Shown here: in pieces, positions 7,056-16,742 of the stretch
How the letters are laid out: each line of letters opens with the position of its first letter
How positions within the stretch are numbered: position 1 is the stretch's first letter
Assembly: GCA_017415945.1 (NCBI GenBank)
Contig: JAFQDR010000196.1
Location: 1 to 28,640 of the forward strand
Direction of reading: 5' to 3'
DNA from: Oscillospiraceae bacterium
GTDB taxonomy: Bacteria > Bacillota_A > Clostridia > Oscillospirales > Oscillospiraceae
DNA: 28,640 nucleotides
Program-made: the position numbers and the translations under genes
The notes under the pieces: model-generated
What the model saw: the letters and a program-made list of their open reading frames with translations, nothing else
Database searches by the model: none
What the model was told of the DNA's origin: nothing

Positions 7056-10000
7056 ATGAAGCTGCGCAGCAAACTTCTTACCACACTCATTGCCTTGTGT
7101 CTGATTTGTGTCTTCGCAGGCATGACCGTCTATGCCGCGGACATCGACACTTCCATATACCTCACCCAAGAGGCGGCCGTCACCCAACTCCGCACCGCGC
7201 TGACCCGCCATGACGAGGTCATCACCGCCTATGTGAAGTCCGACACCAAGCTCACCGCTGAAGGGCTTTATGATCTTGCCGTTGCCCACACAGGGGTCCC
7301 CAACGAGGGGGATTACATCCGCTACAACACAGGCGGCTGCGAGTATTCCACCTCAGTCACCGCCATAGACGGAGTCTATTACCATACCTTTACCTTCACC
7401 CCCGTATGGCTCCACAACGCCGCACAGGAGCAGCAGGTCACCGCCGCCGTCACCCAAGTGCTCAAGGAGCTGAATCTGCAGGACGCCCATGAATACGATA
7501 AGGTCATGGGGGTGTATGACTGGATCACCGAGGAAGTGCAGTACGATTTCGATAACTACGACGACAATGCCTATACCCTCAAGCACAGCACCTATGCCGC
7601 CATGATCGACCGCTGTGCGGTCTGTCAGGGCTATGCCACCCTGCTGTACCGTATGCTGCTGTCTCTGGGGGTGGACTGCCGTTATATCGGCGGCAGGGCA
7701 GACAATGAATCCCACGCATGGGTCATCATCAAGCTGGACGGGAAATACTACAATGCCGACCCCACTTGGGACCGTGACCTCAAGGGACATTACCGTTACT
7801 TCCTGATCCCCAACAGCAATTTCGCCACCCATCAAAGGAGCAGTGAATACAATACCCAAGAATTTCTTGCCCAATACCCCATGTCCGAGACCCCCTATGT
7901 GCGCAATGTGGCAGCAAGCGGGAAGCTCAACGGAGATATGGCATGGGTGCTGGATGGGGACACAGGCACCTTGACCGTCAGCGGCACAGGTGCCATCCCC
8001 AGCTATCGGTTCTCCGAGCCCCCTTGGTACAGCTATCGGGAGAGCGTCGGTGCCATCGTTGTGAGCGAAGGCATTACCGAGGTAGGGGAGCGGGCCTTCT
8101 ACTGGTGCACCAACTGCACAGAGGTCACCCTGCCCGACAGCCTCATTGCCATTCGGGAATACGGCTTCAACAACCTCCGCGCCCTGCAGTACATCACCCT
8201 GCCTCCCAAGCTGGAGATTCTGGAGTTCTGCGCATTTTCCGAATGCACCGCTCTACAGACCATCACCATCCCCGACAGTGTGCATACCATAGAGTCCAGT
8301 GCCTTTTCCAACTGCTCCGCCTTGAAGGGCGCACGGATCGGCGCAGGCATGACCTACCTCCCCGACAGTATGTTCGGCAACGATGCCAAGCTTGCGGGGG
8401 TGGTTCTCCCGCCCAATCTCACCACCATCGGGGACACCGTCTTCATCAACAGCGGTCTGGAATCCATTCGCATTCCCGCCACCGTTACCTCCATCGGCGT
8501 GTCCGCCTTCTCCGGCTGCAAACGACTGGAGCAGTTCACCGTGGAGGAGGGCAACACCGCCTACACAAGCGTTGACGGGGTGCTGTTCTCTGCGGACAAA
8601 AAGACCCTGATCTGCTATCCCGCCTGTAAATACGGAAGATACACGGTCCCCGAAGGCACAGAGTACATCGGCTACGGTGCCTTCCGCAGCGCCTACCACA
8701 TGACGGGCATCACCTTCTGCTCCACCCTGAAGGAAATAGACGACTATGCCTTCATTTACTGCACCATCCTCAACGAGGTGACCTTCCCCCAAAACATCAC
8801 CCGCATTGGGGAAAACGCCTTCCGAGGCTGCGGCTGGCTCGTTAAGATCACCTTCCAAAACCCCGATGTGCAGCTGGATTCCGGAGCCTTCTCCGACTGC
8901 GACGTGCTGCAGAACATCACTCTGCCCGCACGCTTGAAGGAGATCCCGTCCCACCTGTTTTTTGACTGCGGCTACTTAAACAACGTGGTCATCCCCGCTA
9001 CGGTCACCAAAATCGGCAGCTCCGCCTTTTTGAACTGCGATAAGCTGACCTCCATCACCATCCCGGGGAATGTGAAGTCCATCGGACGACAGGCCTTTGA
9101 CTTCTGCAACGTTCTGAAAACCGTGGACATTCAAGAGGGTGTGCAGACCATAGAGGAGTACGCCTTCCGCAACTGCCCCGCCCTCTCCCGTGTGATGATC
9201 CCCCGCTCCGTGACCACCATCGGCAAGGAGAACTTTGATGAATGCCCCAACGTCACCCTTGAGGTTTACTGCGGCACCAAAGGACAGCAGTACGCCAATG
9301 CCCACAGCATTTCCAACAGTGTCTCCCATCCCTATACCGATTCCACCGTGGTCACTCCCACCTGCACACAGCAGGGCTATACCCGATACCTCTGCTCCTG
9401 CGGAGAATTTGGGTACAGCAGCAGCTACGTTGCCGCCAAAGGCCACAGCTACGGCTCGTGGACCGTCACCAAGGCTGCTACCTGCACCGCTGTGGGCAGT
9501 CATAGCCGCCGCTGCAGTGTGTGCGGATACACGGATGTGCAGGAAATCCCCCGCATCCCCCACAGTCCCGACAGCCCTGTTACGGAAAATCAAGTTGCTG
9601 CCACCTGCACTGCCTCGGGCAGCTATGAGGATGTGGTCTACTGCAAGCTGTGCAAGACCCATGTGATCAGCCGCACACAGCGCACCACCCCCGCACCGGG
9701 GCACAAGGACGGAAACAAGGACTTTGCCTGTGATGTCTGCGGCGCGGATCTGTGCACCGACCATACCCTGATCACCATCAAGGGTTACGCCGCCACCTGC
9801 ACCACCGACGGCCTCACCGACGGGCAGAAATGTTCCAACTGCGGCGAGGTCACAAAGCCCCAAACGGTCATTGCCGCCAAGGGCCACACCGCGGTCACCG
9901 ACAAGGCCGTGGCCGCCACCTGTACCGCAAGCGGTTTGACCGAGGGCAGCCATTGCAGTGTCTGCGGATTCGTCATTGCAAAGCAAAATACGGTTCCCGC

Positions 10001-13000
10001 CAAGGGCCACACCGTAGTTGTTGACGGTGCGGTGGCTGCTACCTGCACGGAAAGCGGCCTCGCGGAGGGCAAGCACTGCTCTGTATGCAATACGGTGCTG
10101 ACCCAACAAACCATCATCCCCCCAAAGGGTCACAGCTTCGGACTGTGGGTCGTGACCGTGGAGCCAAACTGCACCGCCCAAGGGGAGGAACGCCGCAGCT
10201 GCGGAAGCTGCAATGCCTTTGAAGTCCGCACACTGGATAAGCTCCCCCATAAGCCCGCCCCCGCCGTTCGGGAAAATGAAATTCCACCGAGCTGCGAAGC
10301 CGACGGCAGCTATGAGTCCGTGGTCTATTGCGCACAATGCCTGTCTCACGAGATCAGCCGCACTAAGCGCACCATCTCTGCCATAGGGCACCAAGACGAA
10401 AACAGGGACTTTATCTGTGACAGCTGCTCCGCAAAGCTCTGCACCGACCATAGCTCCGTGACCATAAAGGGCTATCCTGCCACCTGCACCACCGACGGCC
10501 TCACCGACGGTCGGAAATGCTCCAACTGCGGGGAGATCCTCAGCTCTCAGGCACGCATCCCCGCCACGGGACACAGCCTTGTAACGGACAAGGCTGTCGC
10601 CGCCACCTGCACCGCAAGCGGCTTAACAGCGGGTAAGCATTGCTCTGTATGCGGTACCGTCACGGAAAAACAGTCCGAGGTTCCCCCCACGGGACATACC
10701 GCTGTCACGGATGCCGCCAAAGCCCCCGGCTGCACGGAAGGCGGTTTCACCGAGGGCAAGCATTGCTCGGTCTGCCACAGCGTACTGACAGCACAGACGC
10801 CCCTCCCCCCAAAGGGTCACAGCTTCAGTCACTGGCAAATCAACATCGCCCCATCCTGCACCGCAGAGGGCAAAGAATCTCGCGGCTGCGCAGATTGCGG
10901 TACGATTGAAACAAGAACTGTCTCCAAGAACCCCCACCACGGCACAGCTGTTGTCCGCGAAAATATCACTGACCCCGGCTGCAATTCCGACGGCAGCTAC
11001 GACGAGGTCATTTACTGCCGGGAATGCGGTACCTTTGAGATCAGCCGCACCAAGCGCACCATTCCCGCTTTGGGCCACAATGACGGAGATCGAAACTTTG
11101 TTTGTGACCTTTGCGGCAGCAAGCTCTGCATCAACCATACCCGCGTGACGATCGAGGGCTACCCCGCCACCTGCACCGAAGACGGTTTGACCGACGGCAG
11201 CAAGTGCTCCAACTGCGGCGAGATCATCGTGGCCCAGACCTCCATCCCCGCCAAGGGGCACCTCGTAGTCAGAGATCAGGCAGTTGCGGCAACCTGTACC
11301 GCAAGCGGCCGCACCGAGGGCAAGCACTGCGACCGCTGCGGATCTGTGCTCGTCGAGCAGAACATGATTCCCGCAACGGGACACAGCTACTGTGCTTGGA
11401 TGATCACCAAAGCAGCTACCTGCACCGAAGAGGGCACCGAGCAGCGAGTATGTGAAAACTGCAATCTGACCCGGACCCGCCCCCTTGCCAAGATCTCTCA
11501 CGTCAGCGGCCCGGCGGTGAAAGAAAACAGCGTGTCCCCCACCTGCACCGCAGACGGCAGCTACGAAATGGCGGTGTACTGCAAGAGCTGTCAGACAGAG
11601 CTGTCCCGCAGCAAGCATTCCTTAGCGGCATTGGGCCACAAGGATGCAGACAGAAACTTTGCGTGCGACGTATGCGGTGCCGACCTGTGCACCAATCATA
11701 TTGCGGTGTCCATTCAGGGCTACCCCGCCACCTGCACCGAAGACGGTTTGACCGATGGCAGCAAATGCTCCAACTGCGGGGAGGTCATCACAGCCCAGAC
11801 CTCCATCCCCGCAACGGGACACACCGCAGTCATCGACAAGGCGGTGGAGGCCACCTGTACCGAAAGTGGCCGCACCGAAGGCAAGCATTGCAGCATCTGC
11901 GGATTCGAAATCGTGAAGCAGAACGAGATCCCCCCTAAGGGCCATGACTTCGCATTTGGGAAATGCACTGTTTGCGGCGCAGCGGATCCCGATTATGTGG
12001 CACCCACGCCGACACCTACCCCCACGCCCAAGCCCACACCTACCGTACCCCCCACAGCGAAGCCAACACCCACGGTAACTCCCACGGTGAAGCCCACGCC
12101 CACGGTGACTCCCACGGTAAAGCCCACGCCCACGGCAACTCCCACGGTAAAGCCTACACCCACGGTAACTCCCACGGCGAAGCCCACACCTACCGTGACT
12201 CCCACGGTGAAGCCCACGCCTACGGTGACTCCCACGGTGAAGCCCACACCTACAGTAACTCCCACGGCGAAGCCTACGCCTACGGTAACCCCCACGATAA
12301 AGCCCACACCTACGGTGACTCCCACGATAAAGCCCACACCTACGGTGACTCCCACGGTGAAGCCCACACCTACGGTAACTCCCACGGCGAAGCCTACGCC
12401 CACGGTAACTCCCACGGCGAAGCCCACACCTACGGTGACTCCCACGGTGAAGCCCACACCTACGGTAACTCCCACGGCGAAGCCCACACCTACGGTGACT
12501 CCCACGGTGAAGCCTACACCCACGGTGACTCCCACGGCGAAGCCCACACCTACGGTGGCACCCACGGCGAAGCCTACACCCACGGTGGCACCCACGGCGA
12601 AGCCTACGCCCACGGTAACTCCCACGGTAAAGCCTACACCCACGGCAACTCCCACGGCGAAGCCTACGCCTACTGTGACTCCCACGGCGAAGCCGGATGC
12701 GCCTTGGGCGGAACGGCAGATCACTGTTGTCGGTGACTCCATTTCCACGGGAGCTTATGTGGAAATGCTGGAAAGCATGACAGGCGCGGAAATCCAAAAT
12801 CTTGCGGTATCCGGTATGCGGCTTGCAGGCGGCATGACGGAAGCAGTCAAAGAAATTGAAAAGGACGCAGAGCTTGTCATCGTATATGGCGGTACCAATG
12901 ACTATTGGCACAAAAAGACCCCCATCGGTACGGCTGGCTCCACCGACCCCAATACCTATGTAGGTGCGCTGCGGTATATCCACAGCTACCTGCAAACAAA

Positions 13001-13865
13001 CCATCCCGACGGGGAGATCCTGTTTATTTTCCCGCCCAAGCAGATTTGGTCGGGACTGCCCAATACCACGGACTTTGGGTACGGTACATTTGCGGATTTC
13101 CGCGGAGCTTTCCTGCAATTCTGTGAAGACAACGGAGTCCACTATATCGATTTGGGAGATACGGAATTTGACTGCGCCAAGCATACCGATGACGGTGTGC
13201 ATCCCAACGACTCCGGACATCGGCTGATTGCGGAAATCATTTATGACAGACTGTGTGAGGGCTTTGAGGACGTTCCTTCTGTGCCCACCCCCACTCCTAC
13301 CGTGACTCCTACACCCACGCCCACCCCCATCACCAATCCCTTCGAGGACGTGAAGAGCAGTGACTGGTTCTACGATGCGGTTTTGTGGGCGGTACGGAAT
13401 GAGGTCACTGGCGGCACAAGCCCCACGACCTTCTCTCCCGACGGGGACTGTACCCGTGCCCAGGTGGTCACCTTCCTGTGGGCAGCAAGCGGCAGACCCG
13501 AGCCTATGGGCAAGGACAATCCCTTCTCGGACGTAAGCACCGCAGACTGGTACTGCAAGGCTGTCCTGTGGGCGGTAGAAAACGGCATCACCGCAGGCAC
13601 AGCCAAGGACAAGTTCTCCCCCGAGGACATCTGCACCCGCGCACAGGTGGTCACCTTCCTGTATGCGGCACAGGGCCGTCCCGCTATTGACGGGACTCCC
13701 GATTTCAAGGACGTAACAGCTGCCGACTGGTTTGCCAAGCCCGTTGTCTGGGCGGCAAGCAATGGGATCACAGGCGGTGTCGGTGACGGCTGCTTCGGTC
13801 CCGAACGCACCTGCACCCGCAGCCAAATCGTTATGTTCCTGTATAAAGCATCTCTGCTCTCATAA
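7056..13865 (+). CDS. Giant SLH-anchored surface protein: transglutaminase-like, BspA-type LRR, Cys-rich repeats, SGNH hydrolase
   Basis: 2,269 residues from the ATG that follows GAGGAGG (7043-7049). In order: signal peptide (about 1-28, cut near VYA-AD); transglutaminase-like domain with Cys190 in CQGYA, His220 in SHAW and Asp235 in NADPTW; BspA-like LRR_5 repeats about 310-740 (repeated AFxxCxxLxxIxIPxxVxxI); Cys-rich region about 767-1645 with some 20 CxxC-type units; Pro/Thr stalk 1659-1878; SGNH/GDSL hydrolase with Ser1895 in GDSIS, Asn1948 in GGTND and Asp2046-x-x-His2049; a second short Pro/Thr linker; three SLH domains from about 2094 to the end. SLH domains bind secondary cell-wall polymers, so the protein should be displayed on the cell surface. 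Transglutaminase-like domains of this kind are often proteases or crosslinkers; the hydrolase could act on acylated glycans. Substrates are unknown. Monocistronic. Confidence 0.93.
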   Translation: MKLRSKLLTTLIALCLICVFAGMTVYAADIDTSIYLTQEAAVTQLRTALTRHDEVITAYVKSDTKLTAEGLYDLAVAHTGVPNEGDYIRYNTGGCEYSTSVTAIDGVYYHTFTFTPVWLHNAAQEQQVTAAVTQVLKELNLQDAHEYDKVMGVYDWITEEVQYDFDNYDDNAYTLKHSTYAAMIDRCAVCQGYATLLYRMLLSLGVDCRYIGGRADNESHAWVIIKLDGKYYNADPTWDRDLKGHYRYFLIPNSNFATHQRSSEYNTQEFLAQYPMSETPYVRNVAASGKLNGDMAWVLDGDTGTLTVSGTGAIPSYRFSEPPWYSYRESVGAIVVSEGITEVGERAFYWCTNCTEVTLPDSLIAIREYGFNNLRALQYITLPPKLEILEFCAFSECTALQTITIPDSVHTIESSAFSNCSALKGARIGAGMTYLPDSMFGNDAKLAGVVLPPNLTTIGDTVFINSGLESIRIPATVTSIGVSAFSGCKRLEQFTVEEGNTAYTSVDGVLFSADKKTLICYPACKYGRYTVPEGTEYIGYGAFRSAYHMTGITFCSTLKEIDDYAFIYCTILNEVTFPQNITRIGENAFRGCGWLVKITFQNPDVQLDSGAFSDCDVLQNITLPARLKEIPSHLFFDCGYLNNVVIPATVTKIGSSAFLNCDKLTSITIPGNVKSIGRQAFDFCNVLKTVDIQEGVQTIEEYAFRNCPALSRVMIPRSVTTIGKENFDECPNVTLEVYCGTKGQQYANAHSISNSVSHPYTDSTVVTPTCTQQGYTRYLCSCGEFGYSSSYVAAKGHSYGSWTVTKAATCTAVGSHSRRCSVCGYTDVQEIPRIPHSPDSPVTENQVAATCTASGSYEDVVYCKLCKTHVISRTQRTTPAPGHKDGNKDFACDVCGADLCTDHTLITIKGYAATCTTDGLTDGQKCSNCGEVTKPQTVIAAKGHTAVTDKAVAATCTASGLTEGSHCSVCGFVIAKQNTVPAKGHTVVVDGAVAATCTESGLAEGKHCSVCNTVLTQQTIIPPKGHSFGLWVVTVEPNCTAQGEERRSCGSCNAFEVRTLDKLPHKPAPAVRENEIPPSCEADGSYESVVYCAQCLSHEISRTKRTISAIGHQDENRDFICDSCSAKLCTDHSSVTIKGYPATCTTDGLTDGRKCSNCGEILSSQARIPATGHSLVTDKAVAATCTASGLTAGKHCSVCGTVTEKQSEVPPTGHTAVTDAAKAPGCTEGGFTEGKHCSVCHSVLTAQTPLPPKGHSFSHWQINIAPSCTAEGKESRGCADCGTIETRTVSKNPHHGTAVVRENITDPGCNSDGSYDEVIYCRECGTFEISRTKRTIPALGHNDGDRNFVCDLCGSKLCINHTRVTIEGYPATCTEDGLTDGSKCSNCGEIIVAQTSIPAKGHLVVRDQAVAATCTASGRTEGKHCDRCGSVLVEQNMIPATGHSYCAWMITKAATCTEEGTEQRVCENCNLTRTRPLAKISHVSGPAVKENSVSPTCTADGSYEMAVYCKSCQTELSRSKHSLAALGHKDADRNFACDVCGADLCTNHIAVSIQGYPATCTEDGLTDGSKCSNCGEVITAQTSIPATGHTAVIDKAVEATCTESGRTEGKHCSICGFEIVKQNEIPPKGHDFAFGKCTVCGAADPDYVAPTPTPTPTPKPTPTVPPTAKPTPTVTPTVKPTPTVTPTVKPTPTATPTVKPTPTVTPTAKPTPTVTPTVKPTPTVTPTVKPTPTVTPTAKPTPTVTPTIKPTPTVTPTIKPTPTVTPTVKPTPTVTPTAKPTPTVTPTAKPTPTVTPTVKPTPTVTPTAKPTPTVTPTVKPTPTVTPTAKPTPTVAPTAKPTPTVAPTAKPTPTVTPTVKPTPTATPTAKPTPTVTPTAKPDAPWAERQITVVGDSISTGAYVEMLESMTGAEIQNLAVSGMRLAGGMTEAVKEIEKDAELVIVYGGTNDYWHKKTPIGTAGSTDPNTYVGALRYIHSYLQTNHPDGEILFIFPPKQIWSGLPNTTDFGYGTFADFRGAFLQFCEDNGVHYIDLGDTEFDCAKHTDDGVHPNDSGHRLIAEIIYDRLCEGFEDVPSVPTPTPTVTPTPTPTPITNPFEDVKSSDWFYDAVLWAVRNEVTGGTSPTTFSPDGDCTRAQVVTFLWAASGRPEPMGKDNPFSDVSTADWYCKAVLWAVENGITAGTAKDKFSPEDICTRAQVVTFLYAAQGRPAIDGTPDFKDVTAADWFAKPVVWAASNGITGGVGDGCFGPERTCTRSQIVMFLYKASLLS
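9355..11990 (+). repeat. In-frame Cys-rich repeat array with a 687-bp higher-order period
   Basis: About 20 related units of roughly 42 residues, each around a Cys-Thr and a CSxCG-type pair. They form four higher-order blocks: the marker F-x-C-D-x-C recurs at 9723, 10410, 11097 and 11658, that is two exact 687-nt steps (229 residues) and one of 561 nt, 126 nt (42 residues, one unit) shorter. Paired cysteines suggest disulfides or metal binding outside the cell. Confidence 0.8.
12030..12689 (+). repeat. Coding minisatellite, 22 units of 30 bp
   Basis: Exactly 660 nt = 22 tandem units encoding [10 protein letters not shown] with Val, Ala or Ile at position 10 and occasional changes at position 6 or 7. 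It forms an extended Pro/Thr stalk between the Cys-rich array and the SGNH hydrolase. Third positions vary between units. Long frames open in other readings here are by-products of the repeat. Confidence 0.92.
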
Positions 13866-13873
13866 TAAAAATC

Positions 13874-13903
13874 ACACCCCCGATTCTTGGGAATCGGGGG
13901 TGT
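13874..13903. terminator. Shared bidirectional terminator between convergent genes
   Basis: A 13-bp stem ACACCCCCGATTC / GAATCGGGGGTGT with a 4-nt loop. On the plus strand it is followed by TTGCGG, on the minus strand by GATTTTTATTATG, so the T-run is better for the minus-strand SDR/SnoaL unit. It starts 9 nt after the stop codon of the surface protein. Confidence 0.8.
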
Positions 13904-13907
13904 TTGC

Positions 13908-13931
13908 GGCGGGAGCAAGCACCCGCCCTAC
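13908..13931 (-). repeat. REP-like hairpin, GTAG-headed
   Basis: On the minus strand: GTAG head, then GGCGGGTGCTTGCTCCCGCC forming a short hairpin. It lies between the SnoaL stop codon and the shared terminator. Confidence 0.6.
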
Positions 13932-13937
13932 ATTTTC

Positions 13938-14390
13938 TTAAATGGGTCTGTGGTACATATAGCACAGATCCCGCTCGATCATCTCCGTGATCTTCCAGTC
14001 GTCATCGGCTGTACGCTGCCACTTGCAGTCATAGTGGAGCCCGCAGAAGAAGGTATATTCCCCCTTGCGGGTGTTGCGGGTCATGGGGTTAAAGAGAATG
14101 TGGGTAGACTCCGCTGTGCTGCGGTCATCGCTGACCACGACCTGCACATTCCCCATGAGATGCTGGCTGCGGAAGCCGCCCAGGCCCTCGGGCCAATAGC
14201 TGAGCATTTCCTCAAAGCAGCACTTTGCGCCCCCTGCCACGGTGTAGTCAATATGTGCACCGGGCATGAAGACAGCCCGCATATTCTCAAAATTCTTGGT
14301 GTCCAGATTCCGGGCATACAGCTTGATCTTGTCCTCGATAGCTACCTTATCCAGCAGATTCTGCAGTTTTTTCATCATCAGTTCGTCCAT
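13938..14390 (-). CDS. SnoaL-fold protein, BaiE-like dehydratase candidate
   Basis: 150 residues, a single NTF2/SnoaL-type alpha+beta domain. In this fold the bile-acid 7-alpha-dehydratase BaiE uses a Tyr, Asp and His; here Y25-x4-D30 and H77 (SQHLMGN) occupy comparable places, by eye. This supports an active cavity enzyme rather than a binding-only NTF2 domain, but many SnoaL proteins of other function share the pattern. The ATG follows AGGAGG. It is 27 nt downstream of an SDR gene on the same strand, so an oxidoreductase-dehydratase pair acting on one polycyclic or hydroxylated substrate is plausible. The substrate is not shown by the sequence. Confidence 0.75.
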   Translation of the reverse strand: MDELMMKKLQNLLDKVAIEDKIKLYARNLDTKNFENMRAVFMPGAHIDYTVAGGAKCCFEEMLSYWPEGLGGFRSQHLMGNVQVVVSDDRSTAESTHILFNPMTRNTRKGEYTFFCGLHYDCKWQRTADDDWKITEMIERDLCYMYHRPI

Positions 14391-14417
14391 AACAATACCT
14401 CCTTATATGGTGCAATA

Positions 14418-15176
14418 TCAGCCGGTGGACCAGCCGTCTACGTTATAGAAGCCGCCTGTGCAGTAGGAAGACTCGTCCGAGGCCAGGAAAATGAACATCT
14501 TGGAGATTTCCTCGGGCTTACCCAGACGCCCCATAGCAATGGTGGAGCTGACCTGAGCCAGTGCTTCGGGGGTGATATCGTTGAGGGTCATATCCGTTGC
14601 GGTAACCCCGGGGCATACGCAGTTGACGCGAACACCGAAGCGAACCACACCTCTTGCCAGAGAGCGGGTCAGACCCAGCACCCCTGCCTTGGACGCACCG
14701 TAGCCGATGCCCATGGGTGCACCGTAAATAGCGGCGATGGAGGAGGTGTTGACAATGGAGCCGTACCGCTGCTTGCACATGATCAGCGCAGCCTGACGGT
14801 TCACCGCATAGGTGCCGAACAGGTTGGTTTCCACAACCTCACGGAACTTTCCCTCGGGGATATTGCGGATGGTGTTGGCGTGGGTGACGCCCACCAGATG
14901 ACATACCGCGTCCAGATGCCCGCCGAATCTGCCGATAAAATCCTGCATAGCAGCACCCACCTCGGCCTCGTCGGAGATAGCGGGAGAGTAGCCCACAATG
15001 TTTCTGTCGGGGAACTGCTCACGGAGCTTGGCCAATGCTTCTTCTCTTGTGTGTTCATAGTGTGAGAAGATGCCCACAGCGTTGGCACCCTCCTTCAGAC
15101 AGTCCACCGCAACCGCAAAGCCAATGCCGCGGGAACCGCCTGTGACGATGATGTTTTTACCTTCCAGTCTGCCCAT
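14418..15176 (-). CDS. Short-chain dehydrogenase/reductase, BaiA/FabG-like
   Basis: 252 residues, a classical SDR. TGGSRGIG near the N-terminus is the nucleotide loop, NTSS with the catalytic Ser, YGASK with catalytic Tyr and Lys, and CPGVTATDM is the usual PG motif; the C-terminus ends FYNVDGW. The usual NNAG is replaced by HLVG. The stretch EEALAKLREQFP followed by VGYSP resembles the region after the second strand in BaiA, the NAD-dependent 3-alpha-hydroxysteroid dehydrogenase. Start: ATG at 15176 with GGAGG 7 nt upstream; a TTG two codons earlier is in frame but overlaps that site. First gene of a two-gene unit with the SnoaL protein. FabG or a sugar or polyol dehydrogenase remain possible. 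Confidence 0.88.
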   Translation of the reverse strand: MGRLEGKNIIVTGGSRGIGFAVAVDCLKEGANAVGIFSHYEHTREEALAKLREQFPDRNIVGYSPAISDEAEVGAAMQDFIGRFGGHLDAVCHLVGVTHANTIRNIPEGKFREVVETNLFGTYAVNRQAALIMCKQRYGSIVNTSSIAAIYGAPMGIGYGASKAGVLGLTRSLARGVVRFGVRVNCVCPGVTATDMTLNDITPEALAQVSSTIAMGRLGKPEEISKMFIFLASDESSYCTGGFYNVDGWSTG

Positions 15177-15270
15177 AAACAAACCTCCTTCGGTTTTTAT
15201 ATTTCATGGAATTATTATATCATAGTGTCTCTCCGCCGTACAGATGTGTTTTATGTTTGCACAAAAAATA

Positions 15271-15298
15271 ATGAGACACGGGAGACCATGTCTCATGT
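15271..15298 (-). repeat. Distal copy of duplicated terminator (target duplication, element A)
   Basis: A 28-bp direct repeat of 15586-15613, one mismatch (A at 15288, G at 15603). It is an 11-bp hairpin with a 4-nt loop. On the minus strand it is followed by TATTTTTTG, so this copy still has the T-run and would work as terminator for the EcsC-like gene upstream of the insert. Confidence 0.85.
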
Positions 15299-15585
15299 CA
15301 GACTGTCAAAAAATGCTTCGCACAACCTTGGCCCCCTCTGACGAGGGCGCGACGCGTTAAGCAAATATGCCTGTGGCATATTTGTAGCCAAAGCGCCGAG
15401 CAATCTATGATTGCGACGAGGGCCGTAGGCTGTCGAGCGTAGCGAGACTGGGGGAGAGACACCATAAATGCAAGATTTTGCCTGAAATTTTGCTGTTTTT
15501 AATAATCTCTCCCTCCGTCAGCCTTCGGCTGACACCTCCCTCATCAGAGGGAGGCGAGGGGAAAACCGTTCTTTAACACGCTGTC
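15299..15585. mobile_element. Element A: 287-bp non-coding hairpin-rich insert in a terminator
   Basis: Bounded by 28-bp direct repeats that are the complete terminator hairpin of the EcsC-like gene. Ends: left CAGACTGTCAAAAAA, right (minus-strand reading) CAGCGTGTTAAAGAA, 11 of 15 matching, an imperfect terminal inverted repeat. Inside are several perfect stems: CAAATATGCC-tgt-GGCATATTTG, GCAATC-tat-GATTGC, CAGCC-ttc-GGCTG and CCTCCCTC-atca-GAGGGAGG. No ORF. The same left end opens element B at 23278. A MITE-like element is the best reading. Confidence 0.75.
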
Positions 15586-15613
15586 ATGAGACACGGGAGA
15601 CCGTGTCTCATGT
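15586..15613 (-). repeat. Proximal copy of duplicated terminator (target duplication, element A)
   Basis: Perfect 11-bp stem ATGAGACACGG / CCGTGTCTCAT with loop GAGA. It overlaps the last codons and the TGA (15610-15608) of the EcsC-like gene. On the minus strand it runs straight into element A (GACAGCGTG) and has lost its T-run. Confidence 0.85.
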
Positions 15614-16282
15614 TTCCTCGTCGTCCAAAATCTCATAGTCCGCAAAGCCTGCGGTGTTGCTCATATCCCCTTGGATGAACATATTGTAGGCACGCTCGGC
15701 AATGAGGCGCGTTTCCACGAAGTCCAAACTGCCGCTGACAATGCCTCCCACAATGGGTACCGCCTTCCCTACACTGACAGCCCCGCGGCTGCCGAACTTG
15801 GTGAACAGCCGATAGCCCACCCCGCGGTTGATGGTGGCGGTGAGCTTAGCGGGGAGCTTGGCGGCAACGGTCTTGGTCAGTCGGGTGCCGATCTTCACCC
15901 CCGTATTTTTCAGCATGGACTGGATGGAGATGCCCGCCAGACACACATAGGTCAGCATACGCACCTGGGGACTGTACACATCATAGCCCCCCATATAGGC
16001 CACTCCCGCGATCATTCGCAGCTGGAAATACAGCACTCCCGCAATATTGGCAGGAATTGTCACAGGCATGGTCACCAAGCCGCCCAAGCCAAGGACGAAG
16101 CCCGTGGCAGTGCATTTGGTAATGTGGTCGGTGATCAGATCCAGTGCCGCCTCGTCCACGGAGCCGTTCTTTTTCAGATACCGCTCCGCCATGGCCACCG
16201 CGCCCTCACGCTTCGGCGGCATCCCCTGCAGCACCTTGTCGTATAGGATGTCCAAGGTATTCATAATTTCTTCCCGCTTCAC
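15608..16282 (-). CDS. EcsC family protein
   Basis: 224 residues. The central part has long hydrophobic, Gly- and Ala-rich stretches (GFVLGLGGLVTMPVTIPANI, LTYVCLAGISIQ) and a late AVPIVGGIVSGSLDFVET motif, as in EcsC-domain proteins, whose molecular role is unknown (Bacillus EcsC is next to an ABC transporter; no transporter is near here). The start is GTG at 16282 with GGGAGG 7 nt upstream; an ATG at 16264 is the alternative. The stop codon lies in the 5' arm of a terminator hairpin that was split from its T-run by element A. Single-gene unit. Confidence 0.8.
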   Translation of the reverse strand: MKREEIMNTLDILYDKVLQGMPPKREGAVAMAERYLKKNGSVDEAALDLITDHITKCTATGFVLGLGGLVTMPVTIPANIAGVLYFQLRMIAGVAYMGGYDVYSPQVRMLTYVCLAGISIQSMLKNTGVKIGTRLTKTVAAKLPAKLTATINRGVGYRLFTKFGSRGAVSVGKAVPIVGGIVSGSLDFVETRLIAERAYNMFIQGDMSNTAGFADYEILDDEET

Positions 16283-16367
16283 AGGCGCACCTCCCGAATG
16301 TTTCGTTGGGTATAGTATAGCATACTCTGCATTGCTACAGTATGTATTTCTTGTAAATTATCGATTT

Positions 16368-16392
16368 GTAGGGGCGAACTGTGTTCGCCCGC
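16368..16392 (+). repeat. REP-like hairpin, GTAG-headed
   Basis: GTAG-GGGCGAAC-tgt-GTTCGCCC-GC. Together with the preceding T it is identical over 26 bp, in inverted orientation, to 17432-17457; the two bracket the small protein and XRE genes. Confidence 0.75.
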
Positions 16393-16397
16393 AAAAA

Positions 16398-16501
16398 GGC
16401 AAATGGGGTTTGCTCATTTGTCACTGCAACCGCCTGTCGCTGCCTGTTATACCGCTCTGCGCAGCCACGGTCACAATGAAAACGAGCAAACCACATTTGC
16501 C
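16398..16501. repeat. Long imperfect inverted repeat 3' of the 50-residue gene
   Basis: Arms GGCAAATGGGGTTTGCTC (16398-16415) and GAGCAAACCACATTTGCC (16484-16501) pair at 16 of 18 positions; weaker pairing continues inward. It starts 5 nt after the stop codon of the minus-strand small gene, so it may also serve as its transcript end. Its design recalls the side arms at 24738-24859. Confidence 0.6.
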
Positions 16502-16506
16502 CCGAC

Positions 16507-16659
16507 TTATTGTTCTTCTTCCATATACAGTTCTTCTGTTTGACATTGCGCGCCTGCAAGACAAGCAGCCGCACTCCTATATTGCTCCTTCTCCATCAGC
16601 CGCAATGCATCGGTAATGGCATTGAACAAAACATGATACATTTTTTCATAATTCGGCAT
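16507..16659 (-). CDS. 50-residue conserved-looking small protein
   Basis: Reads MPNYEKMYHVLFNAITDALR at the start and ends in QTEELYMEEEQ. It is an amphipathic, mostly helical acidic protein. I recognise the pattern MYxxLFNxITDAxxxL...AQxxTEELY from many short Firmicutes proteins of unknown function. Weak AAGGTG ribosome site 7 nt before the ATG. It is divergent from the XRE gene at 16743, with the paired TAGGTCAA repeats in between, so shared regulation is plausible. Confidence 0.75.
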   Translation of the reverse strand: MPNYEKMYHVLFNAITDALRLMEKEQYRSAAACLAGAQCQTEELYMEEEQ

Positions 16660-16682
16660 AGTCACGCACCTTATTTGTATTA

Positions 16683-16728
16683 TAGGTCAATTTCACCCTA
16701 ATATCAATAGGTCAAATTGCCATAATAT
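16683..16728. promoter_or_regulatory. Tandem direct repeat, candidate operator of the XRE regulator
   Basis: Two copies of TAGGTCAAnTT...TAATAT: 16683-16704 and 16708-16728, 25 bp apart from start to start. They fill the gap between the divergent small gene and the XRE gene and overlap where promoters should lie. Binding by the XRE protein is inference. Confidence 0.45.
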
Positions 16729-16742
16729 ACACGGGTGATTGG

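Noticed and set aside
12030..12689. CRISPR-like array
   Set aside because: The units are contiguous coding repeats with no unique spacers.
11963..12748. Long frames on both strands over the Pro/Thr repeat ([14 protein letters not shown] and [13 protein letters not shown] proteins)
   Set aside because: They are produced by the 30-bp repeat being open in several frames; no ribosome site, and the in-frame surface protein explains the DNA.
8976..13826. Minus-strand frames of 532, 331 and 734 codons opposite the surface protein
   Set aside because: Low-complexity Gly/Ala-rich antisense translations of repeats, with no family features.
16335..16574. 79-codon minus-strand frame
   Set aside because: It runs through a REP unit and the inverted repeat; the 50-residue frame in another phase has the better start and pattern.
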